From Roseinatronobacter monicus (lineage in GTDB: Bacteria > Pseudomonadota > Alphaproteobacteria > Rhodobacterales > Rhodobacteraceae), in contig NZ_VFPT01000005.1 of assembly GCF_006716865.1 (NCBI RefSeq), positions 62,001 to 126,000 of the forward strand: a stretch of 64,000 bases of DNA, given 5' to 3'. Below the pieces are notes generated by a model, which ran no database searches, was not told where the DNA came from, and saw only the letters and a program-made list of their open reading frames with translations. The translations under genes were made by a program, and so were the position numbers. The number at the start of each line of letters is the position of its first letter. Position 1 is the stretch's first letter. Positions 17,578 through 26,824 of this stretch are shown in pieces.

Positions 17578-18672
17578 ATGGGCTGGCCGGGTGAAAAGGT
17601 TTTGGTGCGCGTTATTGATACTTTAGAAAAGGGTATTGGTGGAGCTCTCCGGCCTTGGCAGACACGGAGGGTTGGAAAAGCCAATGCCGAAGTCCGCATG
17701 CAAGAGCGATTACTACTTGAGCAAGTTGAATTAGACATTGCAGACCTGAAAGCCGGGCGGAAAAAATTGGACGTTAATGGAAAACTAATTGCCTGTGATG
17801 TTTCGTCTCCAATGTTGCTTGAGGGGCCTAAGCCAGCCAAAGTTAAAAGGATTGAGCACAAGCCTGCGGAATCTCTTGAGTTTGCACAGGCTGCGCATGA
17901 AGCTGCGCAAGCTCAAGAGATGCAACAAGCTGTTAACCTAAAGAAGATCGCTTTGTATGCTGAAGAAGAAGCGGAGGAGCTTGACCAACAGTTTGAAGGT
18001 CTAGAAGCGGGAGGTACAAACCGACAGCCCGACTTGGATGCGGACTGGTTTGCAAAGTGGAGGACTGGGGCTCAAGAAGTTTCCAAAGATGAAATGCAAC
18101 GGCTCTGGGGCAAGCTCTTGGCAGGGGAAGTCGCAACACCGGGATCATATTCAATGCATACCATTGAATTCTTATCCCGCATGTCTTCTGCGGATGCTGC
18201 CGCTCTCGCCCACGTAGCCCCTTTTGTGACGTCAATTGGTATTATCAAGGTCACAGACAAAGACTTCAAAAATTTGGGACTTACGTTTAGCCATCTACTT
18301 TACCTAGATGACCTTGGTCTCATAAATGGTACTAATGCAATTGAGGGCATCACATGGACGCTGGGTCAGATCGAACAAGAAAATGGCCGAAGTGTCTCAA
18401 CCTTGGACGTCGGACGCGATGCGTTAGTTTTCTTCCACAGTGAAGGTGGTGAACGTCAAAGCAAGCTAAAATTCAATGTTTATACGCTGACCCGTGTTGG
18501 TCGGGAAGTTCTTACGTTGGCATCATTTCCAATACATCCCGAATACCTGAAGTTGATTTGTGACCTAGGCATATCGCAAGAGGTGGAGGAGGTGCAAATT
18601 GGTACATTTTCTCCTGACCGTACCCAAGTTCATTCGCTTAGAACTATTGCGAAGAAACCTGTACCTAACTGA
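17578..18672 (+). CDS. DUF2806-domain protein
   Basis: A 364-residue protein. Residues ~150-230 show the DUF2806 pattern: WFAKWRTGAQEVSKDEMQRL, WGKLLAGEVATPGSYSMHTIEFLSRM. The N-terminal half is a charged helical region (LEFAQAAHEAAQAQEMQQAV). Function is unknown; the family occurs in accessory and defence-rich regions. Codon use is visibly more AT-rich than neighbouring plasmid genes, which suggests a separate origin. ATG 17578 or GTG 17572 could start it; the upstream frame is rejected. Confidence 0.75.
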   Translation: MGWPGEKVLVRVIDTLEKGIGGALRPWQTRRVGKANAEVRMQERLLLEQVELDIADLKAGRKKLDVNGKLIACDVSSPMLLEGPKPAKVKRIEHKPAESLEFAQAAHEAAQAQEMQQAVNLKKIALYAEEEAEELDQQFEGLEAGGTNRQPDLDADWFAKWRTGAQEVSKDEMQRLWGKLLAGEVATPGSYSMHTIEFLSRMSSADAAALAHVAPFVTSIGIIKVTDKDFKNLGLTFSHLLYLDDLGLINGTNAIEGITWTLGQIEQENGRSVSTLDVGRDALVFFHSEGGERQSKLKFNVYTLTRVGREVLTLASFPIHPEYLKLICDLGISQEVEEVQIGTFSPDRTQVHSLRTIAKKPVPN

Positions 18673-19139
18673 TGCCGTTTATTTTGAAGATTTGTTCTGT
18701 CCAAGCGGTTCTGCGTTGCACTTCTTCAGTGTAGCTAGAAACGTCCGCCTAAGTCCCGCATAGCTGACACTCGCCCTTCATGGCGGAACCTTCTGTCAGG
18801 TTGGAAACACTAGCAAAAGGCAGTTTCGTCCGCATTGCTGACGGTCAGTCAGGACAAAAACCTGTGGTCAGAATGTGTCGGACTCAAACGGTCGATTCCG
18901 CCCTGGACAGAAACGCTTGGGTTTTGTCCAGAGCAACTGTCGCAAAGCCCTACGCGGACGGTCAGTTGCTCTCAGCGTCTCCCTCCGTGAAATAGTTCAG
19001 GCTGATGACGACGTATGCCCATTGAACACCGTTCCGTAAGGATCTAAGATTTATGGACCTGCCTTACTTTCGATTTAAAAATACAAGTTTCAGGCGTCGA
19101 AACAGCACAAAGTAGATCCGAGAGCGGAGAAAGAGGTCT
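18673..19139. other. Intergenic with decayed repeat
   Basis: No supported gene. 18780-18995 is open but lacks any family and contains phrases such as GCATTGCTGACGGTCAGTCA that recur in Rhodobacterales intergenic repeats. Confidence 0.4.
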
Positions 19140-20838
19140 ACATCTTGTTGAGCGACAACCACCTTGGCCGGTAGCGACAACCATCTTGGCCGGTGGCGCT
19201 GATCGGAGGGCGGGCTTGCCCGCCTGGAGGTCAGCGCCACCGGCCAAGATGATTTTGGGTTAGGTGCTGGTCGCTGCGGGTTGATAAGCCGGAAGCCTCT
19301 ACGTTCCAACGGAGGACCCCGGTTGGCCTATCAATCCATCACCGACCAGCAATTGAGATTATACATGACCGACCTCAAAAATCACAGCCAATGCACATCA
19401 GCCGCCCGTGCCGTGTTCAGCGAAAGAACCGCTCGGCGATTTGATGCAGATCCAACGCCCCCTTCACAGCGCAAGATTGTTCACGGGCGTACAGTATCCG
19501 ATCCTCTTGAAGGGTATTGGGAGAATGACATCCTTCCTGTTCTGGAGAACGACAATGCCCTGCAGGCCGTGACGTTGTTGCGTCACCTCCAGGGTCTACA
19601 TCCTTTGGCTTTTCCAGATGATCGCATCCGCCGAACCCTGGAGCGAAGGGTCCGGCAGTGGCGCGCGCTTAAAGGCCCGGAGCGCGACATCATTTTTCGC
19701 CAGACACCAGAGCCAGGCTATATGGCACAGTCCGACTTCACCCATGCAGCCGAGCTGGAAGTGACCATTGCAGGCGCACCATTCCCGCACCTGCTTTATC
19801 ATTTCGCAATGGTCTATAGCCGCTGGGAACATGTTGGTGTTGTCTTGGGCGGGGAGAGCTTTACGGCCTTGGCCGAGAACCTCCAGCAGGCGTTGTGGGC
19901 CTTGGGGGGTGTTCCACAAAACCATCGTACGGATAGTCTTTCAGCCGCATTTCGAAATCTGACGCGTGACGAGTGTGAGGATATTACCAAGCGCTATGAA
20001 GCGTTCGTCGGTCATTATGGTAGGCTCATTTCGCATTAGCTATGCGTCTGAGATGATTCTACTATGTTCCCGTTATGTTCACCTTCAAATATAATGGGGC
20101 GCACGATGGATCATGGTTATTTTGTTGAGTGGTTTTCAGCGATTGAATACCTCTCGGAGGTTCAAAGATCAGAAGTCGAGCGTGCTTTGGGTCGCCAACA
20201 GCCCCTGAACGAAGTTGTACAAGTTCTTGAGAGCCGGATCGGTTCGGATCGGCAATGTCCACACTGCGCTTCGGCTGGGGCAACTCGCAGGGGGTTTTCG
20301 AATGGTCTGCGGCGCTATCACTGTGGGAACTGCACGAAAACGTTCAACTGCTTGACGGGCACACCTCTGGCACGCCTGCGCCACAAAGCACTCTGGCATG
20401 AATTTGGAGCGTCATTGGCAGCGGATGAGACAATCGTCCAGTCCGCGCAACGCTGCAATGTTGCAAACAGCACAGCCTTTCGATGGCGTCATCGGTTCTT
20501 GAAAGCCGTAACCAGCGAAGTGAAGTTGAGCGGCATTGTGGAGGCTGACGAAACCTTCGTTCTTGAAAGTCACAAAGGATCCCGCACCCTTGATCGTAAA
20601 CCACGCAAGCGCGGCGGATCTGCCAAAAAGCGAGGCCTATCGTCTGAACAAGTCCCTGTGCTGGTGGCAGTGGATAGATCAGGGGCAACCGAATGTGCAA
20701 TTCTGCAAAAGCTAAGTGCAGCAGCTCTTGAAAACGCTCTGCGCCCTCTCCTCAACAGCGACACCCTCTTGGTTACAGAGGTGGTCCTGGTTTTTCGACC
20801 AGTTTTATGCCGCGCAGCGCTCTGGCATGGGTTTCCTA

Positions 20839-21669
20839 TCACGCGGCAAGTTTCATGTTTGGTTTGCGATTATCATAAACTTCGTCCGGGGTCATCAGGC
20901 CGTGGGATGAATGCGGGCGTTCTTCATTGTAATAAGCGATCCAGGTGCCGATCCCCTGGCGCGCCTCCCGGCCAGTTTCGAAGGTGTTCAAGAAGACGCA
21001 TTCGTATTTCAAGGACCGCCACAGTCGTTCGATCATGCGGTTGTCGATCCAGCGGCCGCGCCCATCCATCGAAATCTTCACCTTTGCGTCTTTCAAAACG
21101 TCGGTGAAATCGGTGCTGGTGAACTGGCTGCCCTGGTCCGAATTGAAAATTTCGGGCGGGCCATAGGTGGCCAGTGCCTCCTTCAAGGCCTCGACGCAGA
21201 ACCCGGCATCCATAGTATTGGACAGCCGCCAGCTCAGCACCTTGCGGCTGTGCCAGTCCATGATGGCGACCAGATACAAAAACCCGCGCTGCATGCGGAT
21301 ATAGGTAATGTCCGTACACCACACCTGGTTGGGACGCGTGATGGGCAGATCTTTTAGAAGATATGGATAAACCTTGTGTTCGGGGTTTTTCTTACTGGTC
21401 TTGGGTTCCTGATAGATCGGCACCAAACGCATGAGCCGCATCAGCCGTCTTGCGCGATGGCGGCCGCATTTGTGACCCTCTCTTTGCATATGACGCGCCA
21501 TCTGCCGCGAGCCGTACCATGGCGTTTTCAGGAATTGCTCGTCGATGATCTTCATGAATTTCAGGTTTTCCGCGCTTTCACCGCAGGGCTGATAGTACAG
21601 CGTCGATCGGGCGAGCGACAGCAGTGTGCATTGCCGCCGGACACTCAGTTTGGGATGATCTTTCTTCAC
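20839..21669 (-). CDS. IS3-family transposase OrfB
   Basis: A 276-residue integrase-core protein: an N-terminal HTH_21 region (PWYGSRQMARHMQREGHKCG) and the rve DDE domain with TDITYI, FNSDQGSQFTS and the later ERLWRSLKYECV Glu. It overlaps orfA by four bases (ATGA), the usual coupling or frameshift site. Confidence 0.93.
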   Translation of the reverse strand: MKKDHPKLSVRRQCTLLSLARSTLYYQPCGESAENLKFMKIIDEQFLKTPWYGSRQMARHMQREGHKCGRHRARRLMRLMRLVPIYQEPKTSKKNPEHKVYPYLLKDLPITRPNQVWCTDITYIRMQRGFLYLVAIMDWHSRKVLSWRLSNTMDAGFCVEALKEALATYGPPEIFNSDQGSQFTSTDFTDVLKDAKVKISMDGRGRWIDNRMIERLWRSLKYECVFLNTFETGREARQGIGTWIAYYNEERPHSSHGLMTPDEVYDNRKPNMKLAA

Positions 21670-21974
21670 GGCTTTTTGCCTCCAGTCCCGAGAATGAGCC
21701 TGGAGGCATCCGCCAAAAAATCCCGTTCCACTACCAATTGGCCAATCTTGGCGTGCAGCTTCTCTACATCCTTGCCGGAAATCACTGGTTCACCAACCGG
21801 CTTGGCGTCAAACGACTGCGCCATCTTGGCAATTGCCGTGCGTTTCCAGCCGTTGATCATCGTCGGATGTACTTCATATTTCTTCGACAGCTCTGCCGTC
21901 GTCAACTCTTCACGGATCGCTTCCAAGGCAACCTTCGCCTTGAATTCTGCCGTGTAACGCTTCTGTTTCGCCAT
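21666..21974 (-). CDS. IS3-family transposase OrfA
   Basis: A 102-residue HTH protein: RYTAEFKAKVALEAIREELT, AELSKKYEVHPTMINGWKR and a C-terminal leucine-zipper-like VEKLHAKIGQLVVERDFL. Binds the IS ends and is extended into OrfB for transposition. Confidence 0.93.
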   Translation of the reverse strand: MAKQKRYTAEFKAKVALEAIREELTTAELSKKYEVHPTMINGWKRTAIAKMAQSFDAKPVGEPVISGKDVEKLHAKIGQLVVERDFLADASRLILGTGGKKP

Positions 21975-23164
21975 ATCGATTGTTCGTCCTTCTTCAGTTG
22001 CCAGAGCTTAGCAACTGGTCCGAATTTCCGCGACCACCTCTTACCGATAGCTGCACAAGCTATCCGCCGTGCGCGGCAGCTCTGGGCATCACTCATGAAG
22101 CGATCAACCTGAGCGCCGGCGAACGCGTTCGCGGGGAAATCCATATTCAGACGGTTAACAGTCGGCATGAACGCCTGAAAGGTTTCTTGAGAAATCATCG
22201 TGGCGTCGCAACGCGCTATCTCGACAGCTATCTGCGATGGTACAAACTCACCATCTTGCCGAAAACCCCATCCGCAAGGTCCGTCTTGGCAACTGCATTG
22301 GGACTTATCCCCGTCTCTCAACCTTTACGCATAGCTAATGCGAAATGAGCCTTATGGTATGGATGCCAGTCGCAACAACCGTGGTGAAGCCCATGAGAAT
22401 GGCGCCGTGGAATCGCAGAACCGTCACTTGAAGAAGGCCATCGCACAGGCACTGATCCTGCGCGGCAGCCGTGATTTTGCATCTGTGGCCGAGTATCGTC
22501 GTTTCATTGATATGCTGGTGGCGCGGCGCAATCGACAGCGTATGGAAGCGGTTGAGGTAGAACAGCTGCATCTTAAACCTTTGCCGCCGCGGCGCACCAC
22601 AGACTATACGGAAGTTATCGTGCCGGTCACAAGAATGGGCGGCTTCAGGGTCAAAAGCATCTTTTACAGCGCGCCGTCACAGCTCATCGGGCAGCGTTTG
22701 CGCATCCATCTATATGATGACCGCCTCGACGCATTCTTGGGCAGCACCCTTGTCGCAACGCATCCCCGTGGCCGAGGCCGTAACGATGGCCATCGTGTCC
22801 ATGTCATCAATTACCACCACGTTATCCATGCCTTGAAGCGCAAACCACAGGCTCTTTGGAGCTCGATCTACCGCGATAGCCTCTTCCCCCGCACCGAATA
22901 CGCGCAGGCCTGGGAAGTGCTACAGCACAGCCTGCCGCGACGCGACGCCTGCCGCCGCATGGTCGCTCTGCTCTTTATTGCCCACGATCAAGCCTGCGAA
23001 GCGGAATTGGCACGTCTTCTTGCTGACGATCTCGGCTCTGGTTTGATACCGGACCCAAAGACGCTCGCGACACAGCTCACCCCTAAACACGCGGTGCTGC
23101 CAAAGGATGTTGTGGTTTCTCATCCGTCGCTGGACAGCTTCGATGCGCTGCTGGAGGTACGCGC

Positions 23165-23986
23165 ATGACCTCCCGGGAGATCGACATCCACACGCTGCCC
23201 AGCATGCTGAGCGCCCTGCGCTTACCCAGCTTCCACAAGCTATGGCAGGAAATCGCCACACGAGCCGATACCGAAGGCTGGCCGGCTGCGCGCTTCCTGG
23301 CCGTGCTGGCCGAATACGAACTCGCCGAGCGGGACATGCGCCGCATGCGCCGTCATCTGAATGAATCCCAGCTCCCAGCTGGAAAGACTTTGGCAACCTT
23401 CGATTTCAAAGCTCTGCTTACCTTACCACGCGCCCGGGTCGAAGCTCTGGCTGCGGGAGATTGGTTGGACGGCGGCGCAAACCTGATCGCCATTGGCAAC
23501 TCCGGCACGGGCAAGACCCACATTCTCTGTGCCATTGGCCATGCCCTGATCGAAGCAGGCCATAGGGTCTTCTATACCCGGACCAGCGATCTTGTCCAAA
23601 GACTGCAAGCCGCACGTCGGGATCTGGTGCTCGAAGCAGCTTTGGCCAAGCTCGACAAATTTGACCTGATCATCCTTGATGACATTACCTATGCCCACAA
23701 GGATCAGGCCGAAACCGGGGTGCTCTTCGAACTGATTGCCCGGCGATACGAATATCGCAGCATCGCCATCGCGGCCAATCAGCCGTTCAGTGGATGGGAT
23801 CAAATCTTTCCCGACAAAGCCATGACCGTCGCGGCCATCGACCGACTTGTCCACCATGCCAGCATTCTTGAGATGAATGCGCAAAGCTTTCGCCAAAGAA
23901 GCGCTGCGGCCAACATGAAAATGCAAAACGAAGCCTCAGCGACAACCAAAAACGACAACCAAGAAGAAGGAAAAAACCTGACCTAA
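23165..23986 (+). CDS. istB: IS21 ATPase IstB
   Basis: A 273-residue AAA+ protein with Walker A GNSGTGKTH (~residues 109-117) and Walker B LIILDDITYA. Helper ATPase for target selection by IstA. Intact although its partner istA is broken, so the element is not autonomous. Confidence 0.92.
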   Translation: MTSREIDIHTLPSMLSALRLPSFHKLWQEIATRADTEGWPAARFLAVLAEYELAERDMRRMRRHLNESQLPAGKTLATFDFKALLTLPRARVEALAAGDWLDGGANLIAIGNSGTGKTHILCAIGHALIEAGHRVFYTRTSDLVQRLQAARRDLVLEAALAKLDKFDLIILDDITYAHKDQAETGVLFELIARRYEYRSIAIAANQPFSGWDQIFPDKAMTVAAIDRLVHHASILEMNAQSFRQRSAAANMKMQNEASATTKNDNQEEGKNLT

Positions 23987-24108
23987 AGACAGTAAAAAAC
24001 ACAACCCCGGCGGCCGCTATAACCGGCCAAGGTGGTTGTCGGCACCGGACAAGGTGGTTGACGCGCTACAACATCTATCCTGATTTCGCGGAAGTGGTGT
24101 TTTCGAAT

Positions 24109-25026
24109 ATGGATGATGTTGAGCTAGCCCCGGGAGCGTTGGCCATGGAAAAAGAAGGGGGTGACGTTATCGAGATTACCTCGGTTTCTGGTCTTCTGAA
24201 AGCTCTACGGAGCAACAATCGAGATCAGCACATTTTTCGTGGTGAACACGCTGACTTTGGAGAGACTTCCCTCATCCCTTCATACGGGCGTATGATACGC
24301 CATCTAGTCCCGGATGAATTGAAAAAAATAAGTGGAAACCATTTTTTTCAGAATCCACCACCACCCAAAGTCATCTCTGCGATCAAAGCTGAAAGCAACT
24401 ACCTGACCCAGTTCTACTCTAAGCTCAGCGAGCATCTACAAGAGCGATTGGCACTAGATCTGCTAGATGCCCAGCATAGGGGTCTACCAACACGGTTGCT
24501 TGATTGGTCTGAAAACCCGCTTGTTGCACTCTTCTTCGCGACAAAAAACCCTGACGAGGACGGCTTTCTGTTTTCACTGAGGGTAGACAGAATCGCCATT
24601 TGGACAGGAAATGATCTCCTCAACTCGACGGGGGGAATACCCGGAAATAGTACCATAGACTGGAACATTGAAATCATGTTTCCGGTCAGAATAGGTCAAC
24701 GGATCAGCCGCCAGCTTGGATGCTTTACAGTCCACAGAGCGCCGTGGCTTCGTGCCGATCACGATTTTAAAACTGTCATATCAACGACATCAACAGGCGC
24801 ACGTTGCATTAACGCAACAGCCCAATCGCCACGCGTTCTTAGGCATCACGTTACTCGTTACAAAATCCCCAAGACAGTTAAGCCTGAATTGCGGAGGGAA
24901 GTTTCGCTTCTCGGCGTCAACTGCAAAACCCTTTGGTTGAACACAGAAGATACAATCAAAGCGGATGCCGAAAAGCGCCTGAATGATGCCTTAATACATA
25001 TTCTAGTGCAGTGCGGTATGGTATAA
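24109..25026 (+). CDS. FRG-domain protein
   Basis: About 305 residues. The FRG domain (~residues 22-190) has HIFRGEHADF, SLIPSYGRM, DAQHRGLPTRLLDWSENPLVALFFA. FRG proteins are widespread in accessory and defence islands; the activity is not established. IS21 element 1 ends 38 bases upstream. ATG at 24109 or 24145 (GGGAGCG before it) may be the start. Pre-insertion sequence gives an open frame a little further left but no start codon, so the IS may have cut the promoter or leader. AT-richer than the plasmid genes. Confidence 0.75.
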   Translation: MDDVELAPGALAMEKEGGDVIEITSVSGLLKALRSNNRDQHIFRGEHADFGETSLIPSYGRMIRHLVPDELKKISGNHFFQNPPPPKVISAIKAESNYLTQFYSKLSEHLQERLALDLLDAQHRGLPTRLLDWSENPLVALFFATKNPDEDGFLFSLRVDRIAIWTGNDLLNSTGGIPGNSTIDWNIEIMFPVRIGQRISRQLGCFTVHRAPWLRADHDFKTVISTTSTGARCINATAQSPRVLRHHVTRYKIPKTVKPELRREVSLLGVNCKTLWLNTEDTIKADAEKRLNDALIHILVQCGMV

Positions 25027-25127
25027 TTATCGACAGTTTTTGCTCGCCGGGTAAGTGTTTTTTACCCCGAGTGGCCTCTGCAACCGCGCAGGCTGCGGAA
25101 ACTAGGCGGATCAGATCGCGAAGTCGC

Positions 25128-26528
25128 GAGCTATGCGGGAATTTGGGTGATGGCATGAATTGAAAGGCGGCGTATTGTGGCGGGTGTCAAAGCCAGCCAG
25201 AACCTCACGAGGAGCAATACGCCTATGAAGAACGATACAACCATTCTACCGTTTCGCCAATCAGAAACTATCGTCGACCCGCTGACAGAACTGGCACGGG
25301 AAGGCGCACGCCGGATGCTGGCGGAAGCGCTGAAAGCCGAAGCTGATGCATTTGTGGCCAGCTTTGCGGACGAGAAGCTGGACGATGGCCGCCAGCGGAT
25401 CGTCCGCCATGGACTTGGCCCTGAACGTCAGATCCAGACGGGCATTGGCGCTCTGAATGTGCAGCGCCCCAAAGTGCGTGACCGGATGGCGGCACTCGAT
25501 CCTGCGCAAAAGATCCGCTTCACCTCGAATATACTGCCGAAATGGGCGCGCCGCTCGGTCAGCTTGGACGCGCTGTTGCCCGTTCTCTACCTGAAGGGCA
25601 TTTCCACGGGCGATTTCCAGGAAGCGCTGTCAGCCATTATGGGCCCCGATGCACCCAACCTGTCTCCGAGTGTCATATCCCGCCTGACCGCAGGTTGGCA
25701 GGCAGAATATGATGCCTGGGCGCGGCGTGATTTGTCTGCGCGCAATTACGTCTACATATGGGCAGATGGCGTCTATCTGCAGGCGCGCATGGAAGAAAAT
25801 GCCGAATGCATGCTGGTGATCATCGGAGCCACACCGGAGGGCAAGAAGGAACTGATCGGCTTTCAGGTTGGGCTTCGGGAAAGCTCGCAGAGCTGGCATG
25901 AATTGCTGAGCGATCTCAAGGCTCGGGGCCTGTCTGTCGCCCCCAAGATCGCGGTGGGCGATGGCGCCTTGGGGTTCTGGAATGCATTGGACAAGGCATT
26001 TGGCAGCACGAAGCACCAGCGCTGCTGGGTTCATAAGGTGAAGAATGTGCTGAACTGTTTTCCCAAGCAGATGGCCGCAGCCGTGAAATCTGATCTCGAT
26101 GATATCCAGCATGCCGCTACGAAAGCGGAAGCGAAGGCCGCAATGGATCTGTTCAGTGAGAAATATAAGCAGAAATACGAAAAAGGCGTGAATTGCCTGA
26201 CCAAGGACAGTGACGCCTTGCTGGCTTTCTTCGACTTCCCGGCTGATCACTGGGGCCATCTGCGCACGACGAACCCCATTGAGAGCGTCTTCGCCACGGT
26301 TCGGCACAGAACGGTTCGCACAAAGGGTGCGCTCTCGCAAAAGACCGCGAAACTGATGGTCTTTACCCTCATTCAGGCCGCGTCCAAGAAATGGTTGCGC
26401 CTCAATGGCAGAAATCAGTTGCCAAAAGTCATCGAAGGAATCACATTCAACGACGGCGTCGAAGTGATTTTTGACGCACCAAGCCGCGCCGCCTGAAAAT
26501 GCGCGTCACCCAAATTCAAGCATAGCTC
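25128..26528 (+). mobile_element. IS256-family element (1,401 bp)
   Basis: Terminal repeats GAGCTATGCGGGAATTTGGG and, from the right, GAGCTATGCTTGAATTTGGG. The 9-bp duplication CGAAGTCGC flanks it (25119-25127, 26529-26537). It lies between the FRG gene and the nuclease pseudogene in a non-coding region. Confidence 0.9.
25225..26496 (+). CDS. IS256-family transposase
   Basis: A 423-residue mutator-type transposase: YVYIWADGVYLQARME (first Asp), KIAVGDGALGFWNALDKAFG (second Asp), HQRCWVHKVKNVLNCFP, and a late TTNPIESVFATVRHRT containing the Glu. Full length and intact. ATG 25225 follows GAGGAG. Confidence 0.93.
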   Translation: MKNDTTILPFRQSETIVDPLTELAREGARRMLAEALKAEADAFVASFADEKLDDGRQRIVRHGLGPERQIQTGIGALNVQRPKVRDRMAALDPAQKIRFTSNILPKWARRSVSLDALLPVLYLKGISTGDFQEALSAIMGPDAPNLSPSVISRLTAGWQAEYDAWARRDLSARNYVYIWADGVYLQARMEENAECMLVIIGATPEGKKELIGFQVGLRESSQSWHELLSDLKARGLSVAPKIAVGDGALGFWNALDKAFGSTKHQRCWVHKVKNVLNCFPKQMAAAVKSDLDDIQHAATKAEAKAAMDLFSEKYKQKYEKGVNCLTKDSDALLAFFDFPADHWGHLRTTNPIESVFATVRHRTVRTKGALSQKTAKLMVFTLIQAASKKWLRLNGRNQLPKVIEGITFNDGVEVIFDAPSRAA

Positions 26529-26824
26529 CGAAGTCGCCGCGATAGCCTCCCTTGCGCCTGCAGCGCACGGCAGAAAGGTCCGCATAACTGCCGGTCGATT
26601 CCTCTGTAGGTCTGTGTGGTGCGCTTACTCACCCTGCGCGCGTCGATGATCCCAAGGCATCTCGAACAGAGATGGTCCTAGTTCTTCGACCACTTTGCAG
26701 CCCAGTTAAGGTGGATCAGGGTTTCATTTCAGGCTGCCATTCTCATAGGTTCTGTTTTGCTCGCATAGGCCTCGTCGGGGGTCAAGATGCCATGGGTCGA
26801 GTGCGGTCGTTCGGCATTGTAATA

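Larger units (their letters stand above)
20777..22041 (-). mobile_element. IS3-family element 1 (1,265 bp)
   Basis: Imperfect terminal repeats AGAGGTGGTCCTGG (left) and AGAGGTGGTCGCGG (right, reverse strand), each followed by a CGACCAG/CGGACCAG block. A 3-bp duplication TAC flanks it (20774-20776, 22042-22044). Both reading frames are intact, so this innermost element is probably the most recent and may be active. Confidence 0.92.
20106..22348 (+). pseudogene. IS1595 (ISXO2-like) transposase, split by IS3
   Basis: N-terminal zinc-ribbon CPHCASAGATRRG...YHCGNCTKTFN, then GIVEADETFVLES (first catalytic acid), up to NSDTLLVT at 20776. It resumes at 22045 with DSCTSYPPCAAALGITHEAI and ends with LIPVSQPLRIANAK. 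Deleting the IS3 and one TAC copy rejoins the frame without change. ATG 20106 starts the typical MDHGYFVEWFSAIEYL. Confidence 0.9.
20023..22351 (+). mobile_element. IS1595-family element inside istA, carrying IS3
   Basis: Perfect 24-bp terminal inverted repeats beginning GGCTCATTTCGCATTAGC, and an 8-bp target duplication TTATGGTA (20015-20022 and 22352-22359). Without the inner IS3 it is about 1.06 kb, typical of the ISXO2-like group. Confidence 0.92.
19323..23168 (+). pseudogene. istA: IS21 transposase IstA, split by IS1595
   Basis: The first part (19323-20022) encodes AYQSITDQQLRLYMTD to RYEAFVGHYG, including the catalytic-core start GYMAQSDFTH. The second part (22360-23168) resumes with MDASRNNRGEAHENGAVESQ and runs to the end. 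Removing 20023-22351 and one copy of TTATGGTA restores a continuous frame. TTG at 19323 is preferred as start because GGAGG lies nine bases upstream. Its stop overlaps the istB start (ATGA). Confidence 0.88.
19146..24070 (+). mobile_element. IS21-family element 1, carrying nested IS1595 and IS3
   Basis: Ends: TGTTGAGCGACAACCACC on the left and, read inwards from 24070, TGTAGCGCGTCAACCACC on the right, each followed by a second internal copy of the CAACCACCTTGGCCGG motif as in IS21 multiple terminal repeats. A 6-bp target duplication ACATCT flanks it (19140-19145 and 24071-24076). Encodes istA (interrupted) and istB. Without the inserts the element would be about 2.6 kb. It lies just upstream of, or within the leader of, the FRG-domain gene. 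Confidence 0.88.

Noticed and set aside
18780..18995. 71-codon plus-strand frame
   Set aside because: Consists of decayed repeat phrases; no family.
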